A stretch of 23,478 nucleotides of DNA from Chara braunii (GCA_003427395.1 BFEA01000045.1:2605580-2629057), one strand, 5' to 3'. Shown: positions 1 to 9,730, numbered from the stretch's first letter. Numbers and translations: made by a program. Notes: generated from the sequence alone by a model not told the origin.

Positions 1-19
1 AAAAAAAAAAAAAAAAAAA
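1..19. repeat. Poly(A) tract at window edge
   Basis: Nineteen consecutive A residues begin the window. The left end is not visible. It could be the 3' tail of a non-LTR retroelement or a simple homopolymer; nothing to its right decides this. Confidence 0.8.
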
Positions 20-187
20 GGAAAGTCAAAAGGACACAAACGGACGAAAACGGCCACCTAGGGAGGACATTTTGGACCAGATTCATTTTGGCATATGGCG
101 GTTACAAAGGACTTTGATTTTCTTTGATTTATGCAGAGAAAATCAAAGACAATCAAGGCCCCTTGCAACCAAAAAATAACGGATCAC

Positions 188-413
188 CTAGGGGAGGCCA
201 AACACATGTTTTCGGTGCACCGGGAGCCAAAATGGAGACCGGATGCACTTGAGAGTTGGCTGCTTCTTTTTTATTCAGTTGGGGGCTAGTTGTGGGGCAT
301 TAGGATAAAGAAAACAGCCCTATTGCGGTCCAAGTTACAACAGATTGCATAGGGAGGGGCAAACACAAGTTTTGAGTGCTCCGGGAGCCAAAATTGAGCC
401 TGGATGCCCTTGG
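188..413. repeat. Direct repeat, two ~65-bp units
   Basis: The segments 188-251 and 348-413 are diverged direct copies spaced about 161 bp apart. Both read, in order, a GGGAGG-type start, CAAACACA, TTTT, GTGC, CCGGGAGCCAAAA and GGATGC. A weaker start of a third copy may lie near 58. Role unknown; internal repeats of this kind are common in LTR U3 regions. Confidence 0.65.
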
Positions 414-1012
414 AAAATTAACGCTTCATTTCCTTTGGGCATGGGGTATGACGTAGTGTTGTGGGACTAGGAAATTGGTTGTGGCTGCAGTCCGAGGACT
501 AACGGACTGGCTGGGGATGCCTAGGCCGAGAGGAAATAAGCCAAGGCACGCCCAAAAGGCTAGAAAACGGTGTCGTAGTCACAAGGAAGCATAACGGCAA
601 AAGGCGACGCAAGGCGGGGGTCCCGCGGCAGGAGAAGTGTTCGGCACGCCTGAGGCACATGGGAATAATAAAATGGGACTGTCGGAGACATGGGGAGTCC
701 CAAATAAAAATTGGGCATCAACCGGAATGACGCCGGGAACCAAATGGACCCAAATAAAAATTGTCGAAAATTTGGGCTTTGTCGACGGCGCCGCCGGTGG
801 GTCAGAAAAATAGAACTAGCATGAGGAAGTGGTGGGGACTTGAGGTGTCCCAAGGGAAAACCATATGCCAATGCAGGGAGGGGCCGTGCAAGGCAAACGG
901 CACCGCCGAGATCGAAGATCTCGACGGTGGAAAATATTAACACCATTAGAGATCGAACGGACGAAACGGGAATGGAAACAAAGAAAAATGAGTGAACGGA
1001 GGGTTGCTCAGC

Positions 1013-1032
1013 AGTCCGAGATATCTCGGACT
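1013..1032. repeat. 20-bp perfect palindrome
   Basis: The sequence AGTCCGAGAT is followed immediately by its exact reverse complement ATCTCGGACT. The outer AGTCCG/CGGACT halves recur in other inverted repeats of this non-coding region (489-508, 1982-2014), so it may be a repeated cis element rather than chance. Confidence 0.85.
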
Positions 1033-1981
1033 AGCTAGGCATAAAAAAATAAGAACCCAAGGGGCTCCATGCAAGAAAACGGCTGACCAAGGGAGATCGG
1101 AGCCAAGGGGGCTCAAAATCGGAGAAAAAGAGGCAAAATGGAGCTCCCTAGGAGCTTGGGGGTGACACAATTATAATCCAAGATATAACGGCCAACAGCC
1201 GGCCATGAACTTGGCCATGACTAAGGTTCTAAGGCCTAGAAAGAGAGTGCACAACAGTTTGACACTTGTCACAGCAAAAATAAAAAGGAAAAGAAAAGAA
1301 AAAGGAGAGAAAATGGAGGGAGAATGAGACAAAACGGGAGAAATGGGTGGAGGAAAATATGCCGGCCCATTGGGACTGCTGCAGTAGAGACTTGCAGGTC
1401 CCAATGATTACCTCACCCCTCCTAGATCCAAGGAGGGCAGTCCGGATTGCTGATATATGGGCCTTGGGGCCATATCTCAACAATATTTGAATTAAAAATG
1501 AAAAAATGAGAGAAAATGCAAAAAAAAAAAGGTCGGTTTTCTTTTGGGTCATGGATCTTAGATCAGATCTTATGGTGGAGAGAAAACAGCCGCTTTTTGT
1601 GGGCCAGCTCAAAACGGCTAGCTCCGGAATGGCAGCCCAAAATGGAAAGAAAACAAAAGAGGAAAAAAGACGAAACTGTGCCTTTGGCCCAAAAGGAGAG
1701 CCAAATGCAAAAAAAATTGAAAATTTGAGCTTAGGGGCTCAAATTTGAAGCAAAGACCACCATGGGGTAGCTCGGAATAATGGTGGTTTTGGATCTTAGC
1801 CTGATCCAAGGCTGAAAATGTGCCTCCAAATGGAAAAATGCTCCGGCCTACCCAAAGGAGGCCGAAACTTGAAAAAATCGAGAAAAAGGCCCAAGGTCTC
1901 TCAAGTAGGCTACCCCTTGGACCTTGGACTTAAGGGAGCAACATTTTCCACGTGGTGTGAGGCTGGAAAAAGGCCCAAGGG

Positions 1982-2014
1982 GCAGTCCGAGTTGCTACCA
2001 ACCACTCGGACTGC
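1982..2014. repeat. 11-bp inverted repeat (hairpin)
   Basis: GCAGTCCGAGT at 1982-1992 is matched by its exact reverse complement ACTCGGACTGC at 2004-2014, with an 11-nt loop. It is built on the same AGTCCG core as the palindrome at 1013-1032 and lies about 130 bp upstream of the TATA box. Confidence 0.85.
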
Positions 2015-2137
2015 ATGAACCTGGCCAAAATAAAGCTCAAGTGCCCCCGGAGAGGCCTAGTGGTAAAAATTGGCCATAGGGGTACCTCGGTTCACTATAG
2101 GGCACATGGAGAAGCCCATGGGCTGGCCGGACTGCTG

Positions 2138-2161
2138 TTCCCAGCCTATATAAGCTGGGAA
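2138..2161 (+). promoter_or_regulatory. TATA box in a hairpin loop
   Basis: TATATAAG at 2147-2154 is a strong TATA-box match. It is flanked by a perfect 8-bp inverted repeat, TTCCCAGC at 2138-2145 and GCTGGGAA at 2154-2161, leaving the loop CTATATAA. A transcription start would be expected roughly 30 bp downstream, in front of the pre-gag ORFs of copy A. That it acts as the LTR promoter is inference. Confidence 0.5.
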
Positions 2162-2344
2162 TCCAGTCCGCCACACTCCCATTTGCATGAGGAGTGCCCA
2201 TGCTGCCCAATTGTGCCCATGAGAGCACTACACTCACTTGGAGTGAAGTGAGGGGAACCCCTGCCAGTGTGGGAGCTTAGAAGTGACTGTGAGCTAGTGG
2301 GAAGGACTCTACAGGCTAGTGGTAGTGGAGGGAGGTGATCCGAC

Positions 2345-3007
2345 ATAGCTCCCAGGCTAGAGACAATCTGGACTAAGGTCAGCCTGACGAGACTATCGCC
2401 GGGCTTGATGGACTTAGAATTCCAGGGGACGGTGGAAGCCCGTGGGTGGGTCTACCTATCCTAAGAGATGGAAAATGCAATGATAATAGGATTAGTACTA
2501 GGAACGGCACCGAACCAGTTGTTTAGACAAGTGGAACGAGAAGTGGTGTGGGCGGCATATCAACGGGCGGAAATGGAAATGGACAAAGTAGAGGTGCGAG
2601 TGGAGCTCGGGGATAGGGGAAACATGAAACGGCCTCTTAGGACGATGAGGTGCGTGCTAACTCCATTTTTGGTGGACGCGGTCTTCGGGACCAGGGAGAG
2701 ATTGGAGCAAATATGCCGGTCGATGGCACACCTGAGGCTGTACCAGTGCGCTCAACAGGACTTCTTTAGATTGTCGGTAGAAATGGGGCCGTTCAAAGGT
2801 AACTGGGCGGAGGAATTGACTGAGATATTGAACCTCCTCAGCACGGACGATGCTTTTGTCCCTAGCCCAGTGCATTGGCGGATAGTCTATCGAAATATGG
2901 CGGTGGGGGAGACCTTCCTTGAAGGACTGAAGGACTTGTTCTTTGATGAGGAGGATGATTTCAGTGATGACGGGAACGATGAAGAGATAGAGGATTGGGA
3001 CTTTTGA
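2345..3007 (+). pseudogene. Pre-gag ORF1, 5'-truncated (copy A)
   Basis: The frame runs from about 2345 to the stop at 3005-3007, interrupted by TAA at 2462-2464. Its product matches the copy B protein at 20722-21534 nearly throughout. Shared blocks are the GTVEAR-GWVYLS stretch, the TMRCVL-PPFLVDAVF stretch, the VEMGPF motif and an Asp/Glu-rich C-terminal tail of about 20 residues. The first ~54 codons of copy B are absent and the sequence upstream is unrelated, so this copy is truncated. It is paralogous to ORF2, ORF3 and ORF4. I do not recognise the family. No signal peptide or membrane segment is visible; the acidic tail would suit a soluble or chromatin-associated protein, which is inference. 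Confidence 0.75.
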
Positions 3008-3039
3008 AGGGGGGCTTACCCGGGGAAATGGGTGGTCGG

Positions 3040-3049
3040 TTATGTGCAG
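3040..3049 (+). promoter_or_regulatory. Splice-acceptor-like site before ORF2 (copy A)
   Basis: TTATGTGCAG ends at 3049, followed by G, with the ORF2 ATG at 3060. Copy B has TATTGTGCAG at the same place (20675-20684), 11 nt before its ATG. Conservation of the CAG while surrounding bases differ suggests a 3' splice site. This is inference from sequence only. Confidence 0.45.
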
Positions 3050-3059
3050 GTAGGGAACG

Positions 3060-3813
3060 ATGGTCCGGGGGCTCCAGCTAAGGGACTGCACATTCAAAGG
3101 GTGGGAACCGAGACGAATCGAAGGGGGAGTGGAAATGTCTATACTTGCAGATAATGAATGGAGAAGGACCACGTGTGATTGAGTAGGACTTGAAATTGTA
3201 CCAGAACTGTCATACCTATGGATAAAATGTGTCTGGAACCCGCTAAGAGAAGAGGAAGGACGGGAGGAGATCGCGGAAGGAAGGGTGGAATCGGTCGGAC
3301 GGTCATCCTCTCGGAACAGGAATGGCACTTGTTTTGCACCACGCTTGCGGCAGGGCAGAACCCGATGTGGCTTCTGGGGACGCCGAGGCAAGGGCTCGAC
3401 AGGCGGGAGAGAAGTTTGCCAACAAGGGATGGGATGCGGTCAGTAGTAAGGTCGCGATGGGGGGATGGAAGGAGTTTAGACCTCCCTGCCTACAAATCAA
3501 GGCTTGGGTACTCGAGTTCGTGGTTGACTGGTTTGGGGGTTTCAACCACGTCACGGAGGTGGCCAGCACTATGGGACGGATACACGTGAATTGCGCATGG
3601 CTGACGGAAGAATTTTATAAAACATCACTGAAATTTGGGCCCTTCCATGGCAACAGAGCCTGGGAGGTCCTCATCATTTTGGACATACAAAGGAACGATC
3701 GGTTAGAGGTAGCCCCGAAAATCAGGGATGCCATAATCCGCCGGGAGGTAGCAGCGACACCTTGTTATGTGGATGATGTGTTTAAATTGTTCGAAGTACT
3801 GTGGTTCGATTAA
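3060..3813 (+). pseudogene. Pre-gag ORF2, two frameshifts and a stop (copy A)
   Basis: ATG at 3060 is chosen because the residues after it (TFKGWEPRR, then GG-E-M) match copy B 19908-20663 from nearly its first codon. TGA at 3180-3182 replaces a Trp that copy B keeps. Single-base deletions near 3298 and near 3378 move the product through three frames. Allowing for them, the length equals copy B exactly at 252 codons. The intact C-terminal part (3322-3813) has the family signature: an FYKTSLKFGPFHGN block followed by a YVDDVFKLFE block close to the end. Function unknown. It lies 52 bp after ORF1, so the two are likely on one transcript. Confidence 0.8.
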
Positions 3814-4016
3814 GAACGGGAAAAACCCGATAAGTTAGGGGGATAAGGGGAGAAAAGAAGAGGGGGAAGAAGAAATTAAGGGGAAGCATAGGTGAGAGGG
3901 TATGTGCACTATGCGGGTCAGCCAGGCGTAAAAATGTTGAGGCAAGGGGTGGGATGTCTGACCACTGTAGGGATCATTATAGATTGCGGACATAAAAGAC
4001 CGAAGACAGGCGCGTG

Positions 4017-4798
4017 ATGGCACGAAGAAGGACGTTCCTTGAGGACCGCCCACTGGGCATTGAGCCGCCAAGGGATGTGACTGGAGGGATAGAAATCAGC
4101 CTGCCCGCCACGAGCCAGGGCTGGCGCCATGTGGTGCACTGGGTCGGGGTCGAGCTCATGGAAGACACGGTTTACCTGGTAACAAGGGTTGAATGGCGCG
4201 CGGGTGAAAATGGCGAGTGGAACCCGGACCCACGGGGACATGTGCGTGCGGAAGGATGGTTGTATATGTCTGAGGATGGGTGGCAGGCGTTCGGAGTCTT
4301 GTTGGCGTCAGGGGAAGATCCGTTAAGTATGTTCGGGGGGGCATGGCAGCTAGTGTGGCAGGCAGGGTTCGAATTCGCGGACCCGAAAGTTGATGATGTG
4401 ACGGCGAACCTTAGAGTAGCCATGGCCGGGAGTTTCCATTTGCCTAGTGAGAACATTCGGATGAGATTGCCGCCCTTTTTACTAGAAAGGCTAGGCGGGC
4501 TGAAGCTTGTCAGGTGGGCTGTAGCCGACCTTGCTGACCTGGCGTTTGGAGACGTGGTGGTCCATCGAGAGTATTACCGGGCAGTCCTAGAAATGGGGCC
4601 GTTCAGCGGTGAGCAGAGGTATGAAGTATTACGAATCCTGCGCGCCGTATTTACCACCATTAGTCCACCAGACCAAGGGCTCCAGTTGTTAGCGACGAGG
4701 TTCTATGGGGCGTTGTTCGACGAGAGGTAAGCTGGGGAATGACTTACGTAGATGACCTGTACCGGTTGTATGAGCCGACAGGAGTAGGGGCAAGATGA
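4017..4798 (+). pseudogene. Pre-gag ORF3 (copy A only)
   Basis: ATG GCA at 4017, seven nt after a CAG, opens about 238 codons that read cleanly to TAA at 4728-4730. A -1 shift at that point restores the family C-terminus (TYVDDLYRLYE) up to TGA at 4796-4798, so one frameshift near 4727 separates it from a full protein of about 260 residues. The product follows the paralog plan: MAR start, W-V-E-L block, GHVRAEGWLYMSEDG block like the one in ORF1, RLPPFLLERL, then LEMGPFSGE. It is the least damaged of the array. Copy B has no counterpart. The broken end contains GTAAGC, which also fits a 5' splice donor, but coding similarity continues directly across it, so a frameshift is the simpler reading. 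Confidence 0.75.
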
Positions 4799-4919
4799 TA
4801 AAAGAGACAAAAAAAGAGGGAGGGGATAAAAAGGGAAAAGGATATCGAGTTAAGGACCAGGGAGTTGCCCAGGTAAGGGTCGAAGAATGGATGAAATAAG
4901 TAAGCTCGCTTGCTGTTTA

Positions 4920-4929
4920 AACTGTGCAG
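4920..4929 (+). promoter_or_regulatory. Splice-acceptor-like site before ORF4 (copy A)
   Basis: AACTGTGCAG ends at 4929, with G following and the ORF4 ATG 17 nt further in an AACAATGGC context. A donor-like CAG/GTAAGG occurs at 4868-4876, so a very short intron is formally possible. Copy B keeps ATGCAG at the same place (19634-19639). Confidence 0.45.
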
Positions 4930-4946
4930 GGGACCGCTAATCAACA

Positions 4947-5731
4947 ATGGCGATGAGACGCGCCTGGATGTTGCGACGAACCATGCACCCTCGGTCGCCC
5001 ATGGAAAGTGGAGGCAGATGGGAGGTATTGCTCCCGACAAGCTACATGGTCCGAGGGATTGATACTGAATGGAGAGCTGTGACCTTGGGAAGGGACCAGG
5101 CGTTCATGATGGTAGAATGTTTGTGGAGTGGTATGAGGATCAATAGGGGGCAAGGGGACGACCTGTATACCGATCTGAAGGTGACAAAACAGAATACCTA
5201 CCAGAGACTGGATGGCACATGCTAGGAACGGAGTTGGCACTAGGGCATGGGTTGTTACCGATCTTCCAAAAGGCTACTAGGATAGTTAACCTGATAGGTC
5301 AGGAGGTGCGAGGGAGAAGGAACGTGGGACTGAGAACCCGGGTGGAGGTAGGAGGATGGCGAGAGTTTAAGGCCCCGATGACGGGATTGCGGCACCGAGT
5401 GCCTCGTTTCATGGTGGACTTGGTATGTGGCAGCTTCTCAAGGGCAAGAGACCTGGTGGACTCGACCTTAGTCTGGACCCACTACTTTCGGCCGCAGACG
5501 ACGGGAATGTTTTATGATGTGTCAGTTAGGCACGGACCATTTTGGGGGAACGAGGCCCGTGAACTACTCGAACTCATCGAAATCCTGATATTCGGGTTAC
5601 CACGCTTGGCGTTTGAGGAATATGAACCAATAATTATCAGGGAGATAGAAATGGGAGAAAACTATCTTGCATGGGTGGCCGATCTGTTTGAAGAACCTGG
5701 CAAACGAGATAGGCCTAAGGGACCGGCGTGA
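4947..5731 (+). pseudogene. Pre-gag ORF4, one frameshift (copy A)
   Basis: ATG at 4947 has the plant-like context AACAATGGC and aligns with the copy B start (ATGGCG at 19615). The N-terminal frame (4947-5225) includes GRWEVLLPTS and EWRAVTLGRD blocks. An indel near 5180 shifts the frame, and the second part runs 5219-5731. That part contains VRGRRNV, GWREF, RVPRFMVDLV, the GPFWGNEA signature and a GENYLAWVADLFEEP end. It matches copy B residue for residue over most of its length, making this the best conserved member of the array. Expected length about 263 residues. Function unknown. Confidence 0.8.
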
Positions 5732-6190
5732 GAAAAAGTACCGGGGGAAGGTAGGGAAAAAGTAAAGGCTGGGAATTGGAATGAGAAACTAGCCGTCGGC
5801 AAGGGGGTAGTGGTTGAAGTTCCGCCTTACCTAAGGACGTGGTAGGAAGGAACTGGGAAGACCACCCGCGCTAAGCACGCTGGGGCATCCAGGTGTCAGG
5901 AAGTCAAAAGGGTTACCCGCGAGAGGAGAACCGCCAGCCGCGGACACCGCCCAAAGAACCGGGACACGGCAGTGGCGGAATGCCAAACCTCGGCGGAAAG
6001 CCTTCCGGCAGAAGAAAAGTAGAACGGCACCCTGTAGGAAAATGTCAGGTGGGTCGCCCCGACTAATATAAGACGGGAAAACGTGAAAATAAGCAAGAAT
6101 GAGGGGGATCTTAGGGCCCGGGGACTAGGGAAGCTATGAACAACCGGCCGTTTCGCAAAAAACATTTCCATGTGCAGGGTAGGTAAAGGG
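5732..6190 (+). other. ORF4-gag spacer (copy A)
   Basis: About 460 bp between the ORF4 stop and the gag start codon with no supported gene. The only notable item is the acceptor-like CAG just before gag, listed separately. The copy B spacer (18373-18823) is of similar length, so this is probably a fixed untranslated part of the element. Confidence 0.6.
6168..6177 (+). promoter_or_regulatory. Splice-acceptor-like site before gag (copy A)
   Basis: CCATGTGCAG ends at 6177, 13 nt before the gag ATG at 6191, with a mildly pyrimidine-rich TTTCC just upstream. Copy B has TTTATGCAG ending 11 nt before its gag ATG. Confidence 0.4.
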
Positions 6191-7841
6191 ATGGCGTCAG
6201 AAGAAGAGGCCGAAAGCCTGCGGAGCAAAGGGAGTCAGGGCACGGATAGAGGCGGGGAACGGAACGAAGGGTCGATAAGGGACCGAGAGTCAGCAAAACC
6301 AGAGGGGACCAGGGAAGACGGGAAAAACCTTTCGACAAGGAAAAGTTCGGGGAAAGTCGGGGGAAGCAAAAGAGGACCCCAAGGAAGCAGGGAAAAAAGG
6401 GACGACGGCAGGACGAGTCCTCGGAACTCTGATGGGACCACGCCCAAGAAAACGAAATAAGCTGGCAGAAATAGAAAAGTGAACCACATAATATAAGGCA
6501 AGGCTTATTGAAGAGATGATGGCAGGGAACGAAGGAGACCTCCTAGGGGAAAGGTCACGAGAAGAACGCAAGGTCCAGTCAGGGCGAAGTCAGGCACGAA
6601 GGGAAGGACAATAACCATAGGGGAACACCCAACAAGAAGGGGAGGAAAAGGGGGACTCCCCGGCCGTAGAAGCGGAAAAGGCTACGACCCCACCTGCTAT
6701 AGATAGTGGTGCTAGCCGTTTGCCCGCCACACCGAAAGTAACCAAGGGGTGCGACGGACTTTGGAGTCTCAGAGAAAGGGTGTTAGGATGGTTTGATCTT
6801 GAGGGTACGCCAAAGGCCGGGGAAAAGCAGAGGAATAGCAAGGAAGGAGAAGGGACCAGTGCAGTCGGTGAAGCGAGGAGCTCTGAAGGGGGCCTCAAGA
6901 GGATAGTAGCCACCCTCACTCGGGCGCTGAATAAAAATCAGGGGTATATTGCGGATGCCAAGAAGAAACTTACTTTCGATGGGGCAAATATTACAAAGTT
7001 CCTGATAGACTACGAGAACCTGGCAGCCTTGCTGAAATGGAATGAGGAAGAAAAGATGGACCACTTAGGGCAGCATGTGTCGCTAAGCTTAGGAAGGGAC
7101 ATTATGGCTATTGTCGCCTCTAGTGGATCCTGGAAAGAGACCCGGAACGAGATGACGAGGAAGTACCTGAAGGCAGAGAAAATGGCAACAGAAGCCGAAT
7201 TCGCGGCAGTCCAAAGGAAGAACTATGCGACTTACAATGACTTCCTAAGGGCGTTTACTCTAGTGGCACTACGAATTCCCGGGGTAACAGACCGTATAAT
7301 GAGTAAGTATTTCCTCAGGCAGTTCTCCGAGTTCGACAAGGATAAGATTTTGTTGGCCTACCAGGAGACTAGTAAGTTCGAGTACACAAGGGATGTGGAT
7401 TTCAGCACGGTAACAGACCTCGCAGAAAAGACAGTAGTGACCGAGACACTAGCCCTACTTAAGGAAGGAGAGGTTATAAACCTGACTGGAAAAACAGGGG
7501 ATAAGGTCAAGAAGGGGATAGAGAACTTGCACGAACGGGTGCACGGGGTTGATAACAAGATAGAAAGAGTGGAAAATGCGCTATTGGTAATGTAGGCGCA
7601 GGTATCCCGACCCGCCCTCCCGCCCCAAGGGGCCGTAGTTCTGGGGGCAGTAGCAAGCCGAGGGTATGGCAGGAGGGATCCAACCAATGAGCAATGCAAG
7701 TATTGCACAATGGTTGGACATTTCGTACGGACCTGCCCAAGACTCAACCATGATATCATGAGGCAGAAATGCACCAGGTCCCTCAAAGGTGGAATTTTCG
7801 GGCCTCAGGGGGAGCGCATAAACTGAAATTCGCCAAGAGGG
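6191..7841 (+). pseudogene. gag: Gag, structural protein (copy A)
   Basis: ATG GCG at 6191 aligns with the copy B gag start. The first ~90 residues are a Lys/Glu/Ser/Gly-rich disordered region ending at TAA 6458-6460. The main frame resumes from 6621 after several stops. A capsid-like stretch (about 6950-7450) begins KKLTFDGANITKFLIDYENL, the usual opening of Ty3/gypsy capsids. A nucleocapsid knuckle C-x2-C-x4-H-x4-C lies at 7695-7736. In-frame TAG at 7593-7595 corresponds to CAG (Gln) in copy B, and TGA at 7824-7826 breaks the frame again. Gag would assemble the virus-like particle and bind element RNA. The frame is the same as the protease frame that follows, so the ancestor probably made one Gag-Pro product. 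Confidence 0.85.
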
Positions 7842-9230
7842 ATGTGGTGTGTCGTCATCATCCTGAATAACCTGGATATAGCTGCCGTAGAAGCTGAGCC
7901 GGTAGCTGACATTGTCTGGGACCAACCGAGGGGACGCGGACCACAAGTCAATTTCATCCTAGAAGGTAATGGACAGGACAGGGTGAACATCACCACCCGG
8001 CGGGCATGTGCGGAAAGGAAACTCATTAGAGATATGGTAATGGAAGAGGTCGCGGGGACTAGTGCAAATCAAGGTGAAACCGAAACCGAGGAGCCGGAGA
8101 AAATCTACGAAAAAGTCAGGGAAGCAGAGCCGATAGACAAAGCAGTGGCGGCAAAAAAGAAATTCAGGTACCAAATTTTGATCCTGACTATGCCAGAAAT
8201 CAACGATACCCGGAGCAAACTGCTAGGTACCATGGTATCTGTATCCTTTCAGACCATGTTGCAAGCAAGCCCGAGATTGCTTAAAGAACTCAAGCAATTA
8301 CTAACGTGCCGACGCGTAGAGGTAGAGGAGGCCCCGGAACCACAGGAGAAGGAAACGGAAGGGGCTGAGGCACCGCAAGGGGTCTTTAATCTCCAGAGGA
8401 TCCCAGGGGATCTGGAGGACCTGGAAAAAACCTTTGCAGACATCCGCCTAAGCCTACCGGACCGAGAGGGTGGTGAAGTCATGAGGGCACCACCTGGGAT
8501 GAAACTTAGCTTCCATGCATTGCCCGTAGAAAAGCTGAAAGTCCATATCGGAACCCACCACACAGACTCGTTAGTGGACGGTGGTGCGAAAATTACCCTC
8601 ATACGACGAGACTTCGCAACAATTACGGGCTGTACGGTAAACAAGGAAGTGACGGGGAGTATCCGGGGAGCCGGCGGGGAAATTTCCTTTGGAGGGTACG
8701 TCACGAAATGCGCAGTCAAGGCAGAAATCAGGGAATCAATCTGGTTTTTCCAGCGGATGACCGTGATGGAAGAAATGGACCATGACATAATTCTCGGGAG
8801 ACCATGGTGCGCCAACGTAGAGATGATAGGTATGCATCTGCATGATGGCACGTACATGGTGGATATAGAGGACCCCGTGACCGGCCGCGGAGAACTCCTC
8901 CGACTCCTTGGGACCAGAGGGGATCCTCCGAAGGACAAATTGGCAACCTGGTCGCCAACGTTCGAGGATAGTGCGCGAAAAGAGGCATTTGCCCGGATGG
9001 AAGGAATGAGGGAAAGAGTGGAGATCATGATTGAGGAGGCCTTTAGCAAAAAGGAGTGGATCAAGATGGGGTTACCTCTAAAGAAAAGGAGACAAGAGGA
9101 CGAGGTCCTAGGGGTTATGGCGGCAGAGAAGGAGTCGGAAGTCGAACTTGGGGCCAGCCTGCCAAAATCGAAGGAAGACCGGAAGGAAACATCGGAGGTA
9201 GTGCTCGAAATTTCGACTTGTTACAGCTCA
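7842..9230 (+). pseudogene. pol: Gag C-terminus and aspartic protease (copy A)
   Basis: This open frame continues the gag frame. After a Glu-rich linker it reaches the protease: the active-site loop is LVDGGAKITLI (Asp-Gly-Gly at 8577-8585 in place of the common D-S/T-G), and about 60 codons later comes the conserved ILGRPW strand of the retropepsin fold. The active enzyme would be a homodimer that cuts Gag-Pol. A frameshift near 9210-9225 moves the continuing similarity (LLQLIKAIRYHKVGVDS) into the frame of the next entry. Copy B 15276-16409 matches almost throughout. Confidence 0.85.
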
Positions 9231-9695
9231 TTAAGGCTATCAGGTACCACAAAGTGGGGGTGGACTCGGCAGCGCTTGCCAAATTCGAAGATGAGGTCCG
9301 AAAAGGCTATTGTCTGAACGGAAAAGTAGTCAGTCTTCAACCCCGCGTCATGGAGGTAGCAAGGTCGATCCCGACCGTTCATTTTTTAGGAGAACGATCC
9401 CAAAAGGAAGTGTGCGAAAGTACAAACCGGTAGGAAAGAAAGCCAAGCCGGTCTCAATCCTAGTAGAAACATCAAGGGAAGAGGCCATGGAAAAGGAGGA
9501 AGAAATATTGCAAAGAATCAGGGAGAGGCGAGCAGCGGAGGGGCATCGGATACCCGATGAGGTAGCAGACACCATGAAAATAGGGGTAGATGGGTTCCTA
9601 ACGGTGGAAGAGACTCAGCTGATAAGGAAAGCTTGCCAAGAGTTTCATTTGGCCTTTGCCTTCAATGACCACCAGAAAGGCCGATTAGACAATCA
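9210..9695 (+). pseudogene. pol: Protease-RT linker and RT N-terminus, truncated (copy A)
   Basis: The similarity to copy B pol passes through two frames: the LIKAIRY to GYCLN block in one, then the KPVGKKAK block and an EGHRIP-EVADTMKI-VDGFL block in another. It ends at FAFNDHQKGRLD near 9690; after that the reading frame diverges from copy B and soon stops at 9733-9735. RT palm motifs, RNase H and integrase are absent. About 70-100 bp of linker (roughly 9335-9410) has no equivalent in copy B. Confidence 0.75.
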
Positions 9696-9730
9696 ATTAT
9701 GCAGGGGAACCCAGTGCTTATTTCAAAAGA

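Larger units (their letters stand above)
1..2344. other. Non-coding region, possible LTR or leader
   Basis: No open frame here looks like a protein: the frames present are low-complexity and unlike the rest of the window. The + strand is purine-rich with many A runs. It holds a direct repeat near 188-413, palindromes built on AGTCCG/CGGACT and a TATA box at 2147-2154 (separate entries). Because it ends where pre-gag ORF1 homology starts, already about 54 codons into that protein, it could be the LTR/leader of copy A joined by deletion to ORF1. It could equally be unrelated flanking DNA. I found no second copy in the window that would prove an LTR. Confidence 0.45.
2345..9695 (+). mobile_element. 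Copy A: truncated Ty3/gypsy-type element with pre-gag ORF array
   Basis: This segment carries, in order, pre-gag ORF1, ORF2, ORF3, ORF4, gag, protease and the first part of reverse transcriptase, all on the + strand. Each part except ORF3 has a matching part in copy B on the other strand, in the same order. Copy A begins inside ORF1 (about codon 54 of the copy B version) and stops a little after the GRLD motif near the RT N-terminus, so RNase H and integrase are missing. No LTR pair, primer binding site or polypurine tract could be assigned. Frameshifts and stops show it is not autonomous. Confidence 0.85.

Noticed and set aside
560-1748. Several open frames of 60-130 codons on both strands in the left flank.
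   Set aside because: They are Phe/Ser/Pro- or Lys/Arg-rich frames over biased sequence, overlap each other, share no motif with anything in the window and lack the ATGGC start context.
4727-4930. True introns at GTAAGC (4727) and CAG/GTAAGG to GTGCAG (4873-4929).
   Set aside because: Coding similarity to the paralogs continues directly across 4727. The second would be an intron of under 60 nt in an untranslated spacer. Kept only as support for the splice-site idea, not called.
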